DNA from: Erysipelotrichaceae bacterium
GTDB taxonomy: Bacteria; Bacillota_I; Bacilli_A; Culicoidibacterales; Culicoidibacteraceae
Length of the DNA stretch: 46,948 nucleotides
Reading direction: 5' to 3'
NCBI GenBank assembly: GCA_003864555.1
Contig: BHER01000002.1
Coordinates: 1-46,948 of the forward strand
Part shown: positions 1 through 9,057 of the stretch, piece after piece
Layout of the letters: every line of letters begins with the position of its first letter
Position numbering within the stretch: the stretch's first letter is position 1
Translations under genes and position numbers: made by a program
Notes under the pieces: model-generated
The model's database searches: none
The model's input: only the letters and a program-made list of their open reading frames with translations
Told to the model about the DNA's origin: nothing

Positions 1-1
1 G

Positions 2-214
2 TTTACAAACATACTATATATGTTGTTTTTAATTATTTTTTTGTCAGTATTCTCGCAACTAGGGGATCTATTTTTCTCAAAAATAAAACGCTATTTTGAT
101 GTGAAAGATTATAGTAATATTTTACCAGGACATGGTGGAATTATGGATCGTATAGATGGTGTTGTTTTTGTTTCAATCCTTTTTCTTTGCCTGCATGTAT
201 TAGTAAATCTATAA
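2..214 (+). CDS. cdsA: Phosphatidate cytidylyltransferase, C-terminal end (partial)
   Basis: The open frame enters from the left edge, so only about the last 70 residues are visible. They contain the CDP-diglyceride synthetase signature: a Ser-Lys-x-Lys-Arg stretch, then VKD, then [11 protein letters not shown], followed by a final hydrophobic membrane segment. The family makes CDP-diacylglycerol from phosphatidate and CTP in the cytoplasmic membrane, the precursor of anionic phospholipids. The gene ends 21 bases before dxr, matching the cdsA-dxr-rseP-proS-polC order common in Bacillota. The real start lies outside the window; the internal ATG at 20 is not the start. Confidence 0.9.
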   Translation, partial: FTNILYMLFLIIFLSVFSQLGDLFFSKIKRYFDVKDYSNILPGHGGIMDRIDGVVFVSILFLCLHVLVNL

Positions 215-235
215 AATAAAGAGTGAGGGAAAAAA

Positions 236-1393
236 ATGAAAGAAATTGTGTTATTAGGTGCATCCGGATCAATAGGTATTCAAACACTGCAAGTTATCCG
301 AACAAATAAAGAAGAATTCAAATTATCGGGGTTTGCTGTTCATACAAATATCACGATGGCTCTCAAAATTTTAAAAGAATTTCCAGTTGAAATTATCTGT
401 GTTTACGATAAAGATGCTGCAAATAAATTACGGCTTGAGCTACAAAAAAATAATATGAAGACAGCTATTTTAGATGGAATGGATGGTATGCTTACACTTA
501 TTCGGGAAGTTGGAAATTTTGTTGTAAATGCACTTGTTGGAAGTATTGGAGTGTTGCCGACAATTGAGGCACTAACAGTTGGAAAAAATGTGGCACTTGC
601 GAATAAAGAATCACTTGTCAGTGCTGGGGAAATAGTGATGGACATTGCTAAAAAATCAACAGCAAGGCTAATCCCGGTTGATAGTGAACATTCGGCAATA
701 TTTCAATGCTTGGAAGCCGATTACCAAAAAGAGCTCTCCAAAATTATTATTACAGCATCGGGTGGAAGCCTGCGCGAGTATACAACAGAGCAAATCAAAA
801 TAGTTGGTGTGGCTGAAGTACTAAAACATCCAAATTGGAATATGGGACAAAAAATAACAGTTGATTGTGCAACAATGATGAATAAAGGTTTTGAAGTTAT
901 TGAGGCAAAATGGTTATTTGATATTCCATATGAAAAAATTGATGTCGTCCTGCATCGCCAAAGTAGAGTACACTCAATGGCAGAGTATGTCGATGGCTCA
1001 GTACTTGCACATTTAGGTGTAACTGATATGAGAATTCCAATTCAGTATGCCCTAACATATCCGCAAAGAAAAGCTCTAGAGCCGAGTACAAAATTTGACT
1101 GGGCAACTGCGTTTTCTCTGGATTTTGAACCAATATCGTATGAACGATATCCGATTTTGAAATTGGCGCGCGAGGCAGGAGTTGCAGAAGGTACATATGC
1201 TGCTGCACTCAATGCAGCAAATGAAGTAGCTGTATCGGCATTTTTAGCTGAGCGGATTCATTTTAATGAAATTGCGCCCCTTTTGGAGCGTGTTTTAGAT
1301 AACCATACATCATATAAGAACTATACATTAGAACAACTCCTAGCAGTGGATCGTCAAACACGAATACTGACTGAGAAACTGATGAGAGATTAA
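236..1393 (+). CDS. dxr: 1-deoxy-D-xylulose 5-phosphate reductoisomerase
   Basis: Second enzyme of the MEP isoprenoid pathway: it converts DXP to 2-C-methyl-D-erythritol 4-phosphate using NADPH and a divalent metal, in the cytosol. At 385 residues it has the usual length. The NADPH-binding loop GASGSIG is at residues 8-14, followed by ANKESLV, the metal-binding VDSEHSAIFQCL, HPNWNMG and ATMMNKGFEVIEA, and NAANE near the C-terminus. A clear ribosome site (GAGTGAGGG) precedes the ATG. Two active-site loops differ from the forms I know best: TASGGSLR instead of TASGGPFR, and HRQSRVH instead of HPQSxVH. The metal and histidine ligands are retained, so activity is expected. It is probably co-transcribed with cdsA and rseP. 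Confidence 0.96.
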   Translation: MKEIVLLGASGSIGIQTLQVIRTNKEEFKLSGFAVHTNITMALKILKEFPVEIICVYDKDAANKLRLELQKNNMKTAILDGMDGMLTLIREVGNFVVNALVGSIGVLPTIEALTVGKNVALANKESLVSAGEIVMDIAKKSTARLIPVDSEHSAIFQCLEADYQKELSKIIITASGGSLREYTTEQIKIVGVAEVLKHPNWNMGQKITVDCATMMNKGFEVIEAKWLFDIPYEKIDVVLHRQSRVHSMAEYVDGSVLAHLGVTDMRIPIQYALTYPQRKALEPSTKFDWATAFSLDFEPISYERYPILKLAREAGVAEGTYAAALNAANEVAVSAFLAERIHFNEIAPLLERVLDNHTSYKNYTLEQLLAVDRQTRILTEKLMRD

Positions 1394-1438
1394 AAAAATA
1401 AAAAGCAGATTATTGCTATTACTTAAGGAGAAGAATAT

Positions 1439-2770
1439 ATGAATATTACTAGCATTTTTAGCGTACTTGTTTTCTTACTAATACTGACTATTATTGTCTA
1501 TGTCCATGAATTAGGGCATTTTTTAACAGCAAAAAAATTCGGTGTTTATTGTAAAGAATTTGCAATAGGTATGGGAACAAAAATTTGGGGGAGGCAAAAA
1601 GGTGAAACACTCTACAGTGTGCGTGCACTTCCAATGGGTGGATTTGTTCAAATGGTTGGCGAAGATGGCGAGCTTTTTAAATTGAATAGAGATGATCAAG
1701 TTTGGCTAGAGTTTTCTAAAAATGATAAAATAGCGAAGATATTTTTTGTACAGCCACAAGGCGTAGAAATGGCAATTTTTGTGAAAATTGTAGCATTAGA
1801 AAAAGCAGTAGAGCCTATGAGTATGCAGTATGTATATAATGATGAGCTGCTCACTGCCCAATGTGAAAATATCGTCTATTGTTATGATGAGAAAGAGGAT
1901 GAACAATGGATTGTTGCAAATAACCGCCAATTTACCAATATTAAGCCGAGTAAAAAAATCATTGTACTTGCAGCGGGTGCAACAATGAACTTTATTTTTG
2001 GCTTTATTTTCCTGTTCGCATCCACATGGATTGGTGGTGTAAATATTGCACCTATTATTGCAACAGATATGTCTGAAAATACAGCTACTTCTTTTGTAGT
2101 AGGGGATGAAATTTTAAGTGTAGATGGTAAAACTTTTCCAGATTTTTCAGCACTTCAAACTTATATAAAAGCCAACCCTAGTAAAGAAGTCATAATAAAA
2201 GTAGCACGCGATGCAAAAGAAGTCGAAATTACACGTACACTTATTGCATCAGAATCACAACAGGTAACAAAAAATGGTGTAGAAGTGAAAACAGTTGGTC
2301 TACTAGGTGTTACGTATGAGCGCAATCATACAAATATTATTGCTATTTTAAAAGAGAGTATCCACGCCTTTATTGGGATGTTTGAATATATCTTCTTTGT
2401 ATTGCTTAGTCTTTTTACAGGGAAAATAAAACTTACAAATCTTACGGGATTTGTAGGAATTGCACAACAGACGAATATGGTTATTACAGCGCAAACAGCA
2501 GCAATCTCCCTAGGTGCAAAAATGGCAGAAATTGGCGCACGGCTATTAGGTTTTGCAGCCTTCTTAAGTATTAATATTGGTGCTATGAATCTGCTACCAT
2601 TCCCCGCTTTAGATGGGGGTCGAATTGTTTTTGCACTATATGAAGTAATTTTTAGGAAAAAAGTGAGTGCTAAGCTTGAAACATATGTAAATATTGCAGG
2701 CTTCCTACTATTGATTTTTGTATTTATTGCTATTACGATACAGGATGTCATCCGCTTATTTAGACCATAA
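1439..2770 (+). CDS. rseP: Site-2 intramembrane zinc metalloprotease (RseP/RasP)
   Basis: Membrane-embedded protease of the S2P family, which cuts transmembrane anti-sigma factors and leftover signal peptides within the bilayer. The first membrane helix carries the zinc motif HELGH at residues 23-27. A PDZ domain in the middle (around VVGDEILSVDGK) follows a second hydrophobic segment, and the third catalytic element near the C-terminus is NLLPFPALDGGR, supplying the Asp ligand. At 443 residues it is slightly longer than typical 420-residue Bacillota proteins; the extra length lies between the first helix and the PDZ domain. It sits between dxr and proS, as in Bacillus. The Shine-Dalgarno AAGGAGAAG lies just upstream of the ATG. 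Confidence 0.95.
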   Translation: MNITSIFSVLVFLLILTIIVYVHELGHFLTAKKFGVYCKEFAIGMGTKIWGRQKGETLYSVRALPMGGFVQMVGEDGELFKLNRDDQVWLEFSKNDKIAKIFFVQPQGVEMAIFVKIVALEKAVEPMSMQYVYNDELLTAQCENIVYCYDEKEDEQWIVANNRQFTNIKPSKKIIVLAAGATMNFIFGFIFLFASTWIGGVNIAPIIATDMSENTATSFVVGDEILSVDGKTFPDFSALQTYIKANPSKEVIIKVARDAKEVEITRTLIASESQQVTKNGVEVKTVGLLGVTYERNHTNIIAILKESIHAFIGMFEYIFFVLLSLFTGKIKLTNLTGFVGIAQQTNMVITAQTAAISLGAKMAEIGARLLGFAAFLSINIGAMNLLPFPALDGGRIVFALYEVIFRKKVSAKLETYVNIAGFLLLIFVFIAITIQDVIRLFRP

Positions 2771-2791
2771 AAGAAAGAAGGGGAATCCAAA

Positions 2792-4045
2792 ATGAAACAA
2801 GCAACATATTTTATTCCAACAGCAAAAGATGCTCCAAAGGATGCACAAATTGCCAGCCATCGGATTTTATTGCAAGGTGGCTATGTGAAGCAAACTGCAG
2901 CAGGTATTTATAGTTATTTACCCCTAGGTCAGAGAGTTATGCAGAAAATTGAGGCAATTGTACGTACGGAATTAAATGCAATTGATGCCCATGAAATTTT
3001 TATGCCCGTCTTACAACCAGTTGAGCTTTGGAATGAGAGTGGTAGATTTAGCGAATATGGTCCAGAATTGATGACGATGAAAGATCGCCATGATAGAACT
3101 TTCATACTCGGACCAACACATGAAGAGGTCATTACCGATATTGTGCGTGACCATATAAAAAGTTATAAAAAAATGCCGCTATCACTTTATCAAATACAAA
3201 CAAAATTTCGCGATGAACTACGCCCAAGATTTGGCTTGATGCGTGGACGTGAGTTTACGATGATGGATGCTTATTCTTTTACTGCAAAAGATGAAGATAC
3301 AAATAAAATATATGATAATATGGGGAGCGCATACGCCCATATTCTCGATCAGCTGAAGCTTGAATACCGGATGGTTTCTGCAATCTCTGGTCAAATAGGT
3401 GGATCAGAATCTGCTGAATTCATGGTATTATCTCAAATAGGAGAAGATACTGTCTTGTATAGTGATACTTCTGATTTTGCATCTAATTTAGAAGTTTATC
3501 CAGAGTTAAAAGCTGGTGATAAATCACCAGACGGACACGGTATCCTTAAAGAAGCAAAAGGGATTGAAGTTGGCCATATTTTTAAATTAGGAACCAAGTA
3601 TTCTGTAGATATGAAAGCAAATTTTACAAATAATAAAGGTGAACTAGAGCCAATTATCATGGGATGCTATGGTCTTGGGATAAGCCGTTTAATTATGGCA
3701 TTGCTTGAGCAAAACCAGGTGGAAGGTAAAGTAGTTTGGCCACTTGCAGTAGCCCCCTTTAAAGTGCATATATTACTTGCAAATATTAAGAATACGGAGC
3801 AAGTTGCTGCTGCAAATACAGTCTATGCGCACCTACAAGAAGCCGGAGTTGATGTTCTATTTGATAATAGAGATGAAAGACTGGGTGCTAAATTTGGCGA
3901 TGCTGATTTAATTGGTTCTCCAATTCGAGTGGTAGTTGGAAAAGGTGTAGAAAATGGTGTGTTAGAATGTCTGAATTTTCTTACGGATAAGAAAGTAGAA
4001 ATAGCGATAGAAAACGTTGTGCAAACAATAAAAGATTGGCTGTAA
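2792..4045 (+). CDS. proS: Prolyl-tRNA synthetase lacking the editing insertion
   Basis: Class II synthetase that charges tRNA-Pro. Motif 2 is visible around KFRDELRPRFGLMRGREFTMMDAYSF and motif 3 in GCYGLGISRL, followed by the C-terminal anticodon-binding domain with the DDR-like FDNRDERLGAKF. The protein has 417 residues, whereas standard bacterial ProRS has about 565-570. The sequence runs directly from SDTSDFASNLE to AGDKSPDGHG, and both flanks match the borders of the INS editing domain in E. coli-type ProRS, so the whole domain of about 160-180 residues that hydrolyses Ala-tRNA-Pro is absent. ProRS without INS is known, for example in alphaproteobacteria, where free-standing ProXp-ala/YbaK proteins edit in trans. 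No such gene is in this window. A terminator follows at 4054. Confidence 0.96.
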   Translation: MKQATYFIPTAKDAPKDAQIASHRILLQGGYVKQTAAGIYSYLPLGQRVMQKIEAIVRTELNAIDAHEIFMPVLQPVELWNESGRFSEYGPELMTMKDRHDRTFILGPTHEEVITDIVRDHIKSYKKMPLSLYQIQTKFRDELRPRFGLMRGREFTMMDAYSFTAKDEDTNKIYDNMGSAYAHILDQLKLEYRMVSAISGQIGGSESAEFMVLSQIGEDTVLYSDTSDFASNLEVYPELKAGDKSPDGHGILKEAKGIEVGHIFKLGTKYSVDMKANFTNNKGELEPIIMGCYGLGISRLIMALLEQNQVEGKVVWPLAVAPFKVHILLANIKNTEQVAAANTVYAHLQEAGVDVLFDNRDERLGAKFGDADLIGSPIRVVVGKGVENGVLECLNFLTDKKVEIAIENVVQTIKDWL

Positions 4046-4053
4046 AATAAATG

Positions 4054-4087
4054 AATTGTAGTAATAGAATGATTACTACAATTTTTT
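4054..4087 (+). terminator. Intrinsic terminator after proS
   Basis: A perfect 12-bp stem (AATTGTAGTAAT pairing with ATTACTACAATT) with a 6-base loop is followed directly by a run of T. It lies between proS and polC, so polC either relies on read-through or on a promoter I could not identify within proS. Confidence 0.85.
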
Positions 4088-4114
4088 ATGTGCAAAAGAT
4101 AGGAGTTTTAATAC

Positions 4115-7100
4115 ATGTCAAAAGAAAATAAAATGGATATTCTAATACAACAATTAAGTCTTGGGGAGGGGAATCTGTATGATTTCCTACATAATGCAAT
4201 ACTTACTAAAGTTGAAGTGAACAGGAAAACTAAAACATGGGTCTTCCATATAAAAAGTCCAAATTTCATCCTGCCTGAGGACTATGTAGCATTACGCCAT
4301 GCGATTGTTGGACACTTTCCTTATGATGTAAAACTGATGCTCTCAAATAGCTTGGAGACTGAATTAACGCAACAAGAAGTAGCCGATTACTTCAAACTTT
4401 TTTTACATGAAGATTTTGCTGATTCAGATTTTTTACACCATGCACTGGAATTTACGACTCTTCATTTTGAACAAAATAAACTCTCTATTTTATGTGCCGA
4501 TGGCTACCATTTATTAAAGTATACCGAGAAAAAAAATCAACTGGAGCAAGAATTTTTACAAATTGGTCTAAAACTTGTTATTTCGATTTCAATTGGTGAA
4601 CAGGTAAAAGAAAAATTTGATATTGCCCGAGATGAAAAAAGCAAAAAAGATATTGCAACGGTAAATGCCGATATCACTGAGGTGGCAAGTAAAATGCCCC
4701 CGAAAGATGCAAAACCACAAAAGCCAACAATCTCAAGAAATGCGAGCAAAACGCTAACTGCTAATTTTGGTGCAAAGATGCTAGAGAAAATCCAATTCAT
4801 TAAAGATATCCATAATGTTGGAGAAAGAGTGATGATTGAGGGGTTTATTTTCGATAAAGAAGTTCGTAAAACAAAAACAGGGAAATTTATAGCAACACTT
4901 AAAGTAACAGACTATACCGATTCAATCTATATTAGTAAATGGTTGCAATCTGAGGATGAACTCGATGATATAAAAAAAGGAATGTGGCTCTATATTCTTG
5001 GAAAACTTGAAATTGATCCATATAAGAAAAATGAACGTGTTGTGTCTTTAGCTAAATTCCAAGTTTTTGAAAAAGTTGTCAAGCGTGACCATGCAGAGAA
5101 AAAAAGAATAGAATTACACGCCCATACAAAAATGAGCCAGCTCGATGGTGTTGTGAGTGCCGAAGCACTTGTCAATCGCGCAATCCAATATGAGCATGAG
5201 GCAATTGCAATTACAGACCATGCCGTTGTACATTCCTTTCCAAATGCCTATGCTGCATCGGATAAAAATAAAAAAACAAAAGTTCTTTTTGGATGTGAAT
5301 TAAATATTGTTGATTATAAAGAAACAACAATTTTTTACCCTGAAATTGGTATGCTGATGCAAGATAAAATTGATGATTGTACGTATATTGTATTTGATAT
5401 TGAGACAACTGGTCTTAGCCCAAATTTTAATAAGATGATTGAAATTGCAGCAGTCAAAGTTAAAAATGGGATGAATATGGATATTTATGAAACATTTATT
5501 AATCCACATGAGCTAGTTTCAAGTGTGATAACTGAGTTAACCAATATCCAACAGCGTGATGTTGATAGCGCACCAGATATTCGCAAGGTAATGCTCGAAT
5601 TTTTAGCATGGTGTGGCCCACTTGAGGAAGTTATTTTTGTAGCCCATAATGCACATTTCGATATTCGCTTCTTAAAAGCAATTTATACACGTTTATTTGA
5701 AGAGGAATTACGATTAAATTATCTTGATAGTTTAACAATGGCCCGGCACTTATACCCACAAATCAAGCGCCATGGTTTAAAGGCAATGGCAAAAATGTTT
5801 ACGGTATCTTTGGATCAACACCACCGTGCAATTGCCGATACCAAAGCGACAGTGGAAATTTTTTTGGGGATGCTTAATGAATATAAAGTGAGAAAGCTTG
5901 TAGTAGTAGGGCAATTTAATGAAGTTGTAGAACGCATACGCGAACATGAAATTGGGTATTCATACCATATGACCGTTTTAGTTAAAAATGAAATTGGGCT
6001 TAAAAATTTATTTAAATTGGTATCATATTCACATATTGATTATTTTGTTAAAGAAGCACGGCTTCCCTTAGAAGTCGTACAAGCACATCGTGAAGGACTT
6101 CTTTTTGGGAGTGCTTGTATGCGGAATGATGTTTTTACTGCCTTTTTGACACAAAGTACAGAACAAGTTCAGACTTTGATGGAAAAATATGATTTTATTG
6201 AAGTCCAGCCACCACATATATATGAACCGCTCATCTATAATGGAACATTTAAAGATGTCGAACAACTAGAACAAGCATTAGAAGCTTTTATAAAGCTGGC
6301 AATCGCAAGTGGGAAAATAGTTGTTGCAACTGGCGATGTGCATCAACTAGAAGAGCGTGATACAGTTATCCGCCAGATGTATGTAGATACGCAAGTTGGG
6401 GTACACCCACTTGCACGCAAAGAGATAAAAAAAATACCAGCTGCTTATTTGATGACAACAGAAGAGATGACATATGCATTCAAGTTTCTCAAAAATGAGC
6501 GATTAATTGAGGAAATAGTTGTGGAGAATACGCACCATATTGCAGATATGATCAATCCAATAAAAGTTATCAAAGATGAATTATTCACGCCATCCATGGA
6601 TAATGTTGATAATAATGTGCGGGAGATGGTTATCAAAAGAGCAAAAGAAATATATGGCGAAAATTTACCAGAGTTAATTGAAGAACGTGTGACGAAGGAA
6701 CTTAATAGTATTATCGGACATGGGTTTGCTGTTATTTACTATATTTGTCATAAAATTGTCAAAAAATCTTTAGATGATGGTTATATTGTAGGATCAAGGG
6801 GATCGGTTGGCTCATCTATTGTTGCAACTATGATGGAAATAACCGAAGTAAACCCATTACCACCACACTATGTTTGCCCTCATTGCCAATACAGTCAGTT
6901 TTTTGGATCTGAAGTTCGAAGTGGCTTTGATCTACCGGACAAAAAATGTCCTCATTGTGAGACAAATATGAATAAAGATGGACATGATATTCCCTTTGAA
7001 ACTTTTTTAGGTTTTGAGGGAGACAAAGTTCCCGATATTGATTTAAATTTTTCCGGTGAATACCAACCAATAGCACATGATTATACAAAAGTTCTTTTTG

Positions 7101-8470
7101 GAGAAGAAAATGTGTACCGTGCAGGAACGATATCGACAATTGCAGAAAAAACAGCATATGGATATGTGCGTGGATATGCAAATGACCATCCGGAGATGGA
7201 CTTATCTTTACTCGAAATTGATAGGCTAACAGGAGAAGTAGCGGGTGTTAAAAAAACAACTGGTCGCCATGCAGGAGGCGTTATTGTCGTACCAAAAGAG
7301 ATGGAAATATACGATATTACACCAATTCAGTATCCAGCGGATGGGAAAACGGGGAAAGAATGGAAAACGACGCATTTTGATTTTCATGCTATTCACGATA
7401 ATCTGTTAAAACTTGATTTACTTGGACATGATGATCCAACAATTATCCGCATGCTACAAGATTTGAGTGGGATAGAACCAACAAAAATACCGGTGGATGA
7501 TCCACTCGTCTACTCACTTTTTTCATCAGTTGAAGCACTTAATTTACAAAAACCCATTTTTTCTAATACAGGTTCACTTGGACTTCCAGAATTTGGGACA
7601 GAATTTGTGCGGCAGATGCTAGAACAAACCAATCCATCAACATTTGCAGAATTAGTCCAAATATCGGGGTTATCACATGGTACGGATGTCTGGTTAAACA
7701 ATGCACAACTCCTTGTAAGAAATGGGACATGTGAATTAAAAGATGTTATTGGGTGTCGGGATGATATCATGGTATACCTCATTTATAAAGGACTGCCTCC
7801 TAGTGATGCCTTTACAATTATGGAATTAGTCCGAAAAGGAAAATTTACAACAGGAAATGAAAGCTTTATCGAATTGATGCGCTCATATGAAGTACCAGAG
7901 TGGTATATTGATTCATGTACAAAAATCAAGTATATGTTCCCCAAAGCGCATGCGACGGCATATGTTATGATGGCTGTTCGAATTGCTTGGTTTAAAGTCC
8001 ATCTGCCACTCTATTTTTATGCCTCACTTTTTAGTGTTAGAGGTGGAGGTAAAACATATGAAATTGATATTATTATGGGGGGATATGAAGTTGTTAAAGC
8101 CCGTATTGAAGAAATTGTTAAGATGGAGTCACCAACAAATAAGGAAATAGATACAAAAGGAATCTTAGATATTGTCTTAGAGATGCTTGCACGGGGGTTA
8201 AGTTTTGAAGTTGTTGATCTATATCGCTCCCATGAGATTCATTTTTTGGTAGACAATGAAAAACAAACACTCCTATTTCCTTTCCAAGCTGTGGATGGTT
8301 TAGGTGAGAATGTTGCAAAAATGGTAGTAGTTGAAGCAGCAAAAGGAATATTTTTGTCTAAAGAAGATTTACAAAAAAGAACAGGTGTATCGAAGACTGT
8401 TTTAGCAAAACTAGAGGTACTTCGTGTGTTAGAGGGGCTAGCTGACCAAAATCAGATGAGTTTATTCTAA
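4115..8470 (+). CDS. polC: DNA polymerase III alpha subunit, PolC type
   Basis: Gram-positive replicative polymerase with built-in proofreading; main leading-strand enzyme of the replisome. At 1451 residues it matches the family (about 1440). Domain order fits PolC: N-terminal region, OB fold at about 230-320, PHP domain starting at ELHAHTKMSQLDG (about 333) and split by a DnaQ-like 3'-5' exonuclease (FDIETTG at about 428; HNAHFDIRFL; HRAIADTKAT), PHP remainder, then the polymerase core. The core has a four-Cys zinc module (CPHC...CPHC, about 921-950) and the catalytic PDIDLNF at about 972. Helix-hairpin-helix repeats and QMSLF end the chain; the latter resembles a beta-clamp binding tail. 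An AGGAG site lies 11 bases upstream of the ATG. Confidence 0.97.
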   Translation: MSKENKMDILIQQLSLGEGNLYDFLHNAILTKVEVNRKTKTWVFHIKSPNFILPEDYVALRHAIVGHFPYDVKLMLSNSLETELTQQEVADYFKLFLHEDFADSDFLHHALEFTTLHFEQNKLSILCADGYHLLKYTEKKNQLEQEFLQIGLKLVISISIGEQVKEKFDIARDEKSKKDIATVNADITEVASKMPPKDAKPQKPTISRNASKTLTANFGAKMLEKIQFIKDIHNVGERVMIEGFIFDKEVRKTKTGKFIATLKVTDYTDSIYISKWLQSEDELDDIKKGMWLYILGKLEIDPYKKNERVVSLAKFQVFEKVVKRDHAEKKRIELHAHTKMSQLDGVVSAEALVNRAIQYEHEAIAITDHAVVHSFPNAYAASDKNKKTKVLFGCELNIVDYKETTIFYPEIGMLMQDKIDDCTYIVFDIETTGLSPNFNKMIEIAAVKVKNGMNMDIYETFINPHELVSSVITELTNIQQRDVDSAPDIRKVMLEFLAWCGPLEEVIFVAHNAHFDIRFLKAIYTRLFEEELRLNYLDSLTMARHLYPQIKRHGLKAMAKMFTVSLDQHHRAIADTKATVEIFLGMLNEYKVRKLVVVGQFNEVVERIREHEIGYSYHMTVLVKNEIGLKNLFKLVSYSHIDYFVKEARLPLEVVQAHREGLLFGSACMRNDVFTAFLTQSTEQVQTLMEKYDFIEVQPPHIYEPLIYNGTFKDVEQLEQALEAFIKLAIASGKIVVATGDVHQLEERDTVIRQMYVDTQVGVHPLARKEIKKIPAAYLMTTEEMTYAFKFLKNERLIEEIVVENTHHIADMINPIKVIKDELFTPSMDNVDNNVREMVIKRAKEIYGENLPELIEERVTKELNSIIGHGFAVIYYICHKIVKKSLDDGYIVGSRGSVGSSIVATMMEITEVNPLPPHYVCPHCQYSQFFGSEVRSGFDLPDKKCPHCETNMNKDGHDIPFETFLGFEGDKVPDIDLNFSGEYQPIAHDYTKVLFGEENVYRAGTISTIAEKTAYGYVRGYANDHPEMDLSLLEIDRLTGEVAGVKKTTGRHAGGVIVVPKEMEIYDITPIQYPADGKTGKEWKTTHFDFHAIHDNLLKLDLLGHDDPTIIRMLQDLSGIEPTKIPVDDPLVYSLFSSVEALNLQKPIFSNTGSLGLPEFGTEFVRQMLEQTNPSTFAELVQISGLSHGTDVWLNNAQLLVRNGTCELKDVIGCRDDIMVYLIYKGLPPSDAFTIMELVRKGKFTTGNESFIELMRSYEVPEWYIDSCTKIKYMFPKAHATAYVMMAVRIAWFKVHLPLYFYASLFSVRGGGKTYEIDIIMGGYEVVKARIEEIVKMESPTNKEIDTKGILDIVLEMLARGLSFEVVDLYRSHEIHFLVDNEKQTLLFPFQAVDGLGENVAKMVVVEAAKGIFLSKEDLQKRTGVSKTVLAKLEVLRVLEGLADQNQMSLF

Positions 8471-8476
8471 AAATAC

Positions 8477-8505
8477 TTGTTGTTTCAAAAACCATATGTT
8501 ATAAT
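8477..8505 (+). promoter_or_regulatory. Promoter of rplS
   Basis: TTGTTG (8477-8482) and a perfect TATAAT (8500-8505) are separated by 17 bases, a good housekeeping-sigma promoter. It begins right after the polC stop codon and gives rplS its own transcription start. Confidence 0.75.
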
Positions 8506-8507
8506 AT

Positions 8508-8575
8508 ATTAGTTGAAATCAGCATGTTCCGCTGTAATTAATAAAATTACAAGAGTGTGTGAAGGGAAGGAGTGT
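8508..8575 (+). promoter_or_regulatory. Possible ribosomal protein L19 leader in the rplS 5' UTR
   Basis: The 5' untranslated region between the promoter and the rplS ribosome site is about 70 bases and contains a hairpin TGTAATT-aataa-AATTACA (8533-8551), preceded by TGTTCCGCTG. Many Bacillota carry an autoregulatory L19 leader RNA at this position. I cannot match it to the family model by eye, so the identity is an inference from position and structure. Confidence 0.4.
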
Positions 8576-8581
8576 GAGTCT

Positions 8582-8926
8582 ATGCAAGAGTTATTAGCAA
8601 GAATCACAAAATCGCAATTGAGATCAGATCTACCAGCTTTTAGAGCAGGGGATACAGTAAAAGTACATGTTCGTATCATCGAAGGTACAAGAGAACGTGT
8701 TCAAATTTTTGAGGGTGTCGTTATTAAATTACACGGTTCAAGAATTAGTTCAACATTTACAGTAAGAAAAATATCTTCAAATGTCGGTGTCGAAAGAACG
8801 TTTCCACTTCATTCGCCAAAATTGGCGCAAATTGAAGTAATTAAACGTGGTAAAGTTCGTCGTGCGAAATTGTATTACTTACGTAATTTACGTGGTAAAG
8901 CAGCACGTATTCGCGAAATTCGATAA
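8582..8926 (+). CDS. rplS: 50S ribosomal protein L19
   Basis: Ribosomal protein L19, 114 residues, located at the interface of the two ribosomal subunits. The family core is visible: [53 protein letters not shown] and a basic C-terminus ending [12 protein letters not shown] chose the ATG at 8582 because GGAAGGAG lies just upstream and the family begins close to this point. An in-frame TTG at 8513 falls only a few bases after the -10 box and would give an N-terminus unlike L19. In Bacillus the gene follows trmD; here rimM-trmD lie 23 kb away and rplS stands between polC and lepB with a separate promoter. Confidence 0.96.
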   Translation: MQELLARITKSQLRSDLPAFRAGDTVKVHVRIIEGTRERVQIFEGVVIKLHGSRISSTFTVRKISSNVGVERTFPLHSPKLAQIEVIKRGKVRRAKLYYLRNLRGKAARIREIR

Positions 8927-8944
8927 TAAGTTAGGAAAGGAGAA

Positions 8945-9007
8945 ATGGCTGGCAACAGGGTTTCTTCTTTTTGCTTTTTATTGATTTGCAATTTTTTTAA
9001 AATTTAA
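8945..9007 (+). CDS. Possible 20-codon leader peptide before lepB
   Basis: A 20-codon frame starts with ATG just after AAAGGAG and ends with a TAA that overlaps an in-frame upstream ATG of lepB (TAATG at 9005-9009). The peptide is mostly hydrophobic after a short polar start. The gap between the purine-rich site and ATG is only two bases, shorter than normal, so translation is uncertain. I do not recognise it and there may be no gene here. Confidence 0.2.
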   Translation: MAGNRVSSFCFLLICNFFKI

Positions 9008-9057
9008 TGAAATATATGATATATAAGAATGATTTTTTGGGAAAGAAGAGTGGCAGT

